Below, piece after piece: positions 7,147-10,882 of a stretch of 10,882 nucleotides of DNA. The position numbers were made by a program, and so were the translations under genes. Under the pieces are notes generated by a model. The model saw nothing but the letters and a program-made list of their open reading frames with translations, ran no database searches and was not told the DNA's origin. The DNA comes from Chloroflexota bacterium (GTDB taxonomy: Bacteria > Chloroflexota > Anaerolineae > Anaerolineales > Villigracilaceae): assembly GCA_016875755.1 (NCBI GenBank), contig VGOX01000043.1:1-10882 (forward strand). Direction: 5' to 3'. How positions within the stretch are numbered: the first letter of the stretch is position 1; every line of letters begins with the position of its first letter.

Positions 7147-7151
7147 CGACG

Positions 7152-8045
7152 ATGACAAAACCAAATCCTCTTCTCAAAAAACTTGGCTATTCTGATACTG
7201 ACCGCTTGGTCATCATCCACACCGATGACATTGGCATGTGCCATGCATCGGTGCAGGCGTTCAAGGACTTGTGGTCTGTGGGCGGGGTGACTTCGGGCGC
7301 GGTAATGACCCCGTGTGCATGGTTCCCTGCGGTGGCGAAGATGTGCCGCGAGAATCCCGAAATGGATATGGGTGTCCATGCGACGCTCAACGCAGAATGG
7401 GAAAGTTATCGCTGGGGACCCGTTTCGGATGTGGGAGCAGACTCAGGGTTAAGGGATGAGGCGGGCTACTTCCATGATGATCCTGACAACACATCCAAGC
7501 AGGCGAGCGTGGAAGATGTCGAGAAAGAGGTCAATGTCCAGATCGAAATGGCGTTGAAAGCAGGCATCGATGTGACCCATGTCGATTCACATATGGGTAC
7601 GATCATGAATCCAAAATATATCCAGTCGTACATTCAGGCGGCAACGAAGCGTTTGTTGCCGAATTTTTTGCCCAGACCTACTGCGGTGGGAATTGATTTG
7701 ATGGGAGTGGACGATGAAGAGCGGATCAAGTACGCGCCAGTGATGGAGGTGATGGAAAGCATGGGGATACCAATGATGGACGGCGTACTGGCAATGCCGC
7801 TTGAACATGCTGACGATCATATCGGTGTAGCGAAAAAAACGTTAGGTGAAGTGCCTATGGGTATTACACATTTTATTTTGCACCCGTCCATTGATACTCC
7901 TGAACTGCGTAACATCTGCCCTGATTGGCAGGCACGTGTTGCGAATTACAGCGCATTCATGAGTGATGAATTGAAGAAGTTTATGGAGAGCGAAAATATT
8001 AAGTTGATCGGATACCGCCAAATTAGAAATGCCATGAGGAGTTGA
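7152..8045 (+). CDS. ChbG/HpnK (YdjC)-family carbohydrate deacetylase
   Basis: A 297-residue cytoplasmic deacetylase of the YdjC fold, which removes N-acetyl groups from amino sugars. Its known members include ChbG, acting on chitobiose and its 6-phosphate, and HpnK of hopanoid synthesis. The metal and catalytic motifs are intact and in order: HTDDIG with Asp25/Asp26, GVHATL with His76, and THVDSHMG with His143 and His147. A further conserved FILHPS segment lies near the C-terminus. No signal peptide or membrane segment is present. The start has a good ribosome binding site at 7135-7143. In E. coli chbG is immediately next to the GH4 gene chbF, and deacetylation is needed before ChbF can act. 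The same adjacency here is the main reason to favour an amino-sugar disaccharide over a hopanoid role, as no hopanoid gene is visible. Family is sure, substrate is inferred. Confidence 0.93.
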   Translation: MTKPNPLLKKLGYSDTDRLVIIHTDDIGMCHASVQAFKDLWSVGGVTSGAVMTPCAWFPAVAKMCRENPEMDMGVHATLNAEWESYRWGPVSDVGADSGLRDEAGYFHDDPDNTSKQASVEDVEKEVNVQIEMALKAGIDVTHVDSHMGTIMNPKYIQSYIQAATKRLLPNFLPRPTAVGIDLMGVDDEERIKYAPVMEVMESMGIPMMDGVLAMPLEHADDHIGVAKKTLGEVPMGITHFILHPSIDTPELRNICPDWQARVANYSAFMSDELKKFMESENIKLIGYRQIRNAMRS

Positions 8046-8046
8046 G

Positions 8047-9390
8047 ATGACAGTCACTGAATTTGCAACAAGCACCAAAACCCGCATTATGTATGCACTT
8101 ACCAGTCTGGGCGTGGCGACGCCTGCCGAAGCGATTTCTGGCGTCATCGCTTTTTACATTGTAGATGTGAAGAACCTGCCAGCCACATGGTATGCCACCT
8201 TTTGGTTTTTTTATACCTTGTATAACGCCATTAACAATCCTATGTTGGGCTATTTTTCAGACCGCACGCGTTCGCGCTGGGGTAGGCGCATTCCATACGT
8301 ATTGTTCGGTGGTTTGCCCTATGCGGTTTCTTTTGCCCTGATCTTCAGCATTCCCTTTGATGGCAGGGAAAACCCGATCGCCCTGCTAACCTATTTTGGA
8401 ATTGCGATCATTGTTTGGGAGGGTCTATATACCGCGCTCGGCACGGGCTATTATGGCTTACTGCCCGAAATGTTCGCCGTAAACGAAGAGCGCACAGATG
8501 CTGCCGCGAAGATGAACATTTTTCAGACCATTGCACTGGTGCTGGGCGCAGCTTTGCCGCCATTGCTCGCAGATATTCTCGGCTGGAGCGGCATGGCAAC
8601 CATATTGGCGGTTATTTCTGTCATTGCAATTTATGTCGGGTATCCCTTCCTGTTCGAGCGCAAGGATTTGCACACCGATACAAGCTTCCCGTTTCTCAGT
8701 TCGTTGAAGGCAACCTTCTTCAACAAAAGTTATCTCACGGTTGCGGGGTCTCAAACCATGCGCTTTTTTGGGACGGGCGTTTTACAGACGGGCATTCTCT
8801 TTTATTTGAAATACAGTTTGAAAGTGGAGGAAGGTCTCGCTACGGTCATTTTAGGCATTGCCTTTTTGGTGGCGATGTTTTCATTGTATCCGTGGCGCAA
8901 TTGGGCGGCGAATAAGATCGGCAATCGCAAAACGCTCATGCTGGCAAATGCCTTCATGATCCTTGGCATTGTGCCGATGGGTTTCGCCCCGAATATTTAT
9001 TTCACCTATGCTGCTGCGCTTATCGTCGGTGTGGGGCTGGGCGGGTTGGTCTTGATCGGCGATGTCATTCTTTCAGAAGTGATCGATGAAGATGAAGTGA
9101 AGACGGGACATCAACGCGCAGGCATGTACTTTGGCATGAGCGGTTTCATGATCACTCTGGGCGGGCTGCTTGTCTCTTCTGTGTTTGGTCTCGTGATGCC
9201 TGCCTTTGGCTATAACACTTTACTCGATGTCCAACCTCCCAGCGTAGACTTGGGCTTTCGCATCTTCCTGACTGTTCCCACATCCATTGGTTTTTTGCTG
9301 GCGATCTTTTTACTGTGGCTGTATCCGCTGCATGGCAGTCGTCTTGCAGAGATAAAAGAGATATTGAAGAATAAAAGAGGCAAAATATAA
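8047..9390 (+). CDS. GPH-family (MelB-like) MFS sugar symporter
   Basis: A 447-residue integral membrane protein with about twelve hydrophobic helices (for example 14-38, 46-69, 84-104, and near the end a helix rich in Leu/Ile/Phe). The signature after helix 2, GYFSDRTRSRWGRRIP (residues 68-83), and the VIDEDEVKTGHQRAGMYFG segment before helix 11 are those of the glycoside-pentoside-hexuronide:cation symporter family. These carry di- and oligosaccharides or glycosides inward with Na+ or H+. In helix 2 both Asp residues that bind the cation in MelB (the D-x3-DP pattern) are Asn here (Asn60 and Asn64 in NAINNP). This may alter or remove cation coupling. GAGGAG at 8036-8041 and a one-base gap to the preceding stop fix the start. 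It is the only transporter in the window, so it is the likely importer of the operon's substrate. Confidence 0.93.
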   Translation: MTVTEFATSTKTRIMYALTSLGVATPAEAISGVIAFYIVDVKNLPATWYATFWFFYTLYNAINNPMLGYFSDRTRSRWGRRIPYVLFGGLPYAVSFALIFSIPFDGRENPIALLTYFGIAIIVWEGLYTALGTGYYGLLPEMFAVNEERTDAAAKMNIFQTIALVLGAALPPLLADILGWSGMATILAVISVIAIYVGYPFLFERKDLHTDTSFPFLSSLKATFFNKSYLTVAGSQTMRFFGTGVLQTGILFYLKYSLKVEEGLATVILGIAFLVAMFSLYPWRNWAANKIGNRKTLMLANAFMILGIVPMGFAPNIYFTYAAALIVGVGLGGLVLIGDVILSEVIDEDEVKTGHQRAGMYFGMSGFMITLGGLLVSSVFGLVMPAFGYNTLLDVQPPSVDLGFRIFLTVPTSIGFLLAIFLLWLYPLHGSRLAEIKEILKNKRGKI

Positions 9391-10362
9391 ATGCGTTACT
9401 TTCTGGGAATTGACGTCGGTTCATCGAAAACACATGCTCTTATCGTGGATGCGCAGGGCAAATGCGTTGGCTTTGGCAAATCGGGTGGGGGCAATCATCA
9501 GGGCGTTGGCTATGATGGTTTCTTCAATGTGATCGAAGAGTCATTCAGTGGTGCATTGAAAGCCTCAGGCGTGGACAAGGCTCAGATCGCTGGAGCAGGT
9601 TTTGGCGTGGCAGGATACGATTTCCCATCAGACCGAGAATCACATTTGAAAGAGATCGAAAGATTGGGATTATCGAGCCCTGTAGAAATCGTCAACGATG
9701 GCGTGAACGGCTTGCTGGCAGGCGCAGCGCGCGGTATTGGTGTGAATGTCACGGCGGGGTCGTCGAACAATGCACGCGGACGAAACAGGGATGGCAAAGA
9801 TGGTCGCATCGTTGGAAATGGTGCGACCTTTGGTGAGCTTGGCGGCGGCATCGAGATCGTGCAACATGGTTTGCAAAAGGTCAACCATGCCTGGATCAAG
9901 CGCATCCCGCCTACTGCGTTGACTCAAATTTATCTCGATGCCATTGGCGCAAAAAGCGAAATCGATCTGATGGAAGGGTTGTCAAATGAGCAATATCATT
10001 TGTTCCCTTTTCTAGCGCTCGAAATAATAAAAGCGGCGCGTGAAGGCGACAATGCCGCGCAGGATGTGATTCGAAGTGCGGGTGAAGAACTTGGCTGGCT
10101 GGCGGTTTCGGTGGCGCGTCAGATTGGTATGGAAAACGATCAAGTGGAAGTGATTCAATCGGGCAGCATCTTTGAAGCGGGTGAGATCATCACGAACCCA
10201 ATGAAGGTTATCGTGCTCAAACATTGCCCCAAAGCAAAACTAAAACGGCTCGACGGTGCGCCCGTTGTTGGCGCTGTTATTCTCGGTATGGAAGCCGCTG
10301 GCTTCGACGGCTATGCCGTGCGTGATGAGATGGTGAAGACCGCAAAGGAAATCATAAAATGA
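9391..10362 (+). CDS. BadF/BadG/BcrA-family ATPase, N-acetylglucosamine/glucosamine kinase-like
   Basis: A 323-residue kinase of the sugar kinase/actin/Hsp70 fold. Phosphate-1 is FLGIDVGSSKTHALIVD (residues 4-20). A VNDG segment (101-104) offers the expected catalytic Asp103, as in N-acetylglucosamine kinases. Phosphate-2 is TAGSSNNARGRN (121-132), where many relatives have AGTG. GNGATFGELGGG (143-153 region) and the C-terminal SGSIFEAG and GAPVVGAVILG segments complete the fold. The radical-enzyme activator branch needs conserved Cys residues for an iron-sulfur cluster, and none is seen at the usual place, so a sugar kinase is favoured. Relatives phosphorylate GlcNAc, GlcN or glycosides at O6 with ATP. 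The gene begins directly after the transporter stop, with AAGAGG at 9375-9380, and its TGA overlaps the next ATG. It could supply the 6-phosphate that a GH4 enzyme needs. Confidence 0.9.
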   Translation: MRYFLGIDVGSSKTHALIVDAQGKCVGFGKSGGGNHQGVGYDGFFNVIEESFSGALKASGVDKAQIAGAGFGVAGYDFPSDRESHLKEIERLGLSSPVEIVNDGVNGLLAGAARGIGVNVTAGSSNNARGRNRDGKDGRIVGNGATFGELGGGIEIVQHGLQKVNHAWIKRIPPTALTQIYLDAIGAKSEIDLMEGLSNEQYHLFPFLALEIIKAAREGDNAAQDVIRSAGEELGWLAVSVARQIGMENDQVEVIQSGSIFEAGEIITNPMKVIVLKHCPKAKLKRLDGAPVVGAVILGMEAAGFDGYAVRDEMVKTAKEIIK

Positions 10363-10882
10363 ACATTGGATACGCTCAACAAGTGATTACGCCTTCACTC
10401 AACAACCCTGTCTTTCTTGCAGGCTTTGGCAATGACCGCCGTGCCGAAGCCATTCACGATGATCTTTATGCCCGCGCGCTTGCCATTCAAACCGAGCAAA
10501 CCACACTCGTTTTGGTTGCACTTGATCTGATCGGTTTTTTTCGCCCTGATGTATACGAAGTGATTGAGAAGGTCAACCGCCCCGATGTGCAGATCATCAT
10601 TGCATCCACGCACACCCATCACGGACCCGACACAATGGGGTTGTGGGGACCCGATCAGAAGACTCGCGGCGTGGATGAAGTGTGGATGTCTGCCACGAAA
10701 CAAAAAATAGTGGATTTAATTCACGCCTCTCTTTCTGCGCTCAAACCTGCTTCTGTTAAATGGGCTTCTGTCCACATCCCAGGCTTGGTTAAGAATGCGC
10801 GCAACCCAGAGATTCTCGATGACGAGTTGACGTTGTTGCAGTTCACGACCACAGACGGCAGACCGCTGACGACGTTGTTTGA
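10359..10882 (+). CDS. Neutral/alkaline non-lysosomal ceramidase-like protein, N-terminal part (3' end outside window)
   Basis: The frame starts at an ATGA overlap with the kinase stop, has AAAGGA at 10344-10349, and stays open to the right edge for 174 codons. The opening IGYAQQVITPSL, the AGFG segment, IHDDLYARALAI and the metal-site motif ASTHTHHGPD (residues 82-91) are those of the neutral/alkaline ceramidase N-terminal domain. His85/His87 are candidate zinc ligands. True ceramidases are secreted or membrane-bound, and this protein has no signal peptide. It is therefore more likely one of the cytoplasmic bacterial relatives of unknown substrate that occur among sugar-degradation genes. 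An amidase or ester hydrolase role on a glycoconjugate is possible. Membership of the family is well supported; ceramide as substrate is doubtful. Confidence 0.85.
   Translation, partial: MNIGYAQQVITPSLNNPVFLAGFGNDRRAEAIHDDLYARALAIQTEQTTLVLVALDLIGFFRPDVYEVIEKVNRPDVQIIIASTHTHHGPDTMGLWGPDQKTRGVDEVWMSATKQKIVDLIHASLSALKPASVKWASVHIPGLVKNARNPEILDDELTLLQFTTTDGRPLTTLF
10847..10874. repeat. Possible third GAC-heptad tract, in the ceramidase-like gene
   Basis: GAC occurs at 10847, 10854, 10861 and 10868, exactly seven bases apart. The unit gacggca is identical to one in copy A, and gaccgct and gacgacg differ from copy A/B units by one base each. The encoded TDGRP looks like ordinary family sequence, so codon choice plus chance is a real alternative. 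Any mirrored GTC half would fall outside the window. Confidence 0.35.

Noticed and set aside
7152..8045. A hopanoid-synthesis (HpnK) role for the deacetylase.
   Set aside because: The family name covers both, but no hopanoid gene is nearby and the GH4 adjacency matches the chb arrangement.
9391..10362. Annotation of the kinase as a benzoyl-CoA reductase or dehydratase activator subunit.
   Set aside because: The iron-sulfur Cys residues of activators are not seen, no partner enzyme is present, and the neighbours are sugar genes.
1..10882. CRISPR arrays, tRNA or rRNA genes, insertion sequences, attachment sites.
   Set aside because: Nothing with the required structure was seen. The heptad tracts have no spacers of CRISPR size and no transposase or integrase is encoded.

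Overview
The window reads as one strand of a bacterial carbohydrate-utilisation locus. Eight genes run head to tail on the + strand from about 691 to the right edge, behind the 3' end of one more + strand gene. Base composition is close to balanced. The gene types, the lack of any PTS component, and the many heptanucleotide repeat tracts suggest Chloroflexota, probably class Anaerolineae. That assignment is an inference from protein style and is not proven here.

Layout. Positions 1-593 hold the C-terminal part of a metal-dependent polyol/glycerol-1-phosphate-type dehydrogenase. A 97-base spacer (594-690) is made almost wholly of two heptad-repeat tracts, one able to fold into a strong stem. 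Then come a GH38 alpha-mannosidase (691-3858), a Gfo/Idh/MocA oxidoreductase (3855-4853), an atypical extended SDR (4850-5830), a GH4 6-phospho-glycosidase-type enzyme (5839-7128), a ChbG/YdjC-type carbohydrate deacetylase (7152-8045), a GPH-type sugar symporter (8047-9390), a BadF/NAGK-type sugar kinase (9391-10362) and the start of a neutral-ceramidase-like protein (10359 to the edge). Junctions from 3855 onward are -4, -4, +8, +23, +1, 0 and -4 bases, so this is almost certainly one translationally coupled operon.

How the genes may work together. None of the enzymes whose N-terminus is visible shows a clear signal peptide, so small glycans are probably imported by the symporter and degraded in the cytoplasm. 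GH4 next to ChbG is the pairing of the E. coli chitobiose (chb) operon. Here the PTS is absent, and a symporter plus an ATP-dependent amino-sugar-type kinase stand where it would be. This suggests a PTS-free, chb-like route for an N-acetylhexosamine-containing, possibly mannosylated, oligosaccharide. The two NAD(P)-dependent oxidoreductases would process the released or keto sugars.

The least expected structure is at DNA level. Short tracts with strict 7-base periodicity occur in the leader, in the GH4/ChbG junction (where they supply the stop codon and the ribosome binding site), and in frame inside the mannosidase gene at domain boundaries. Two of them share a near-identical 24-base core and a mirrored GAC-heptad/GTC-heptad palindrome design. 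No tRNA, rRNA, CRISPR array, transposase or integrase was seen.
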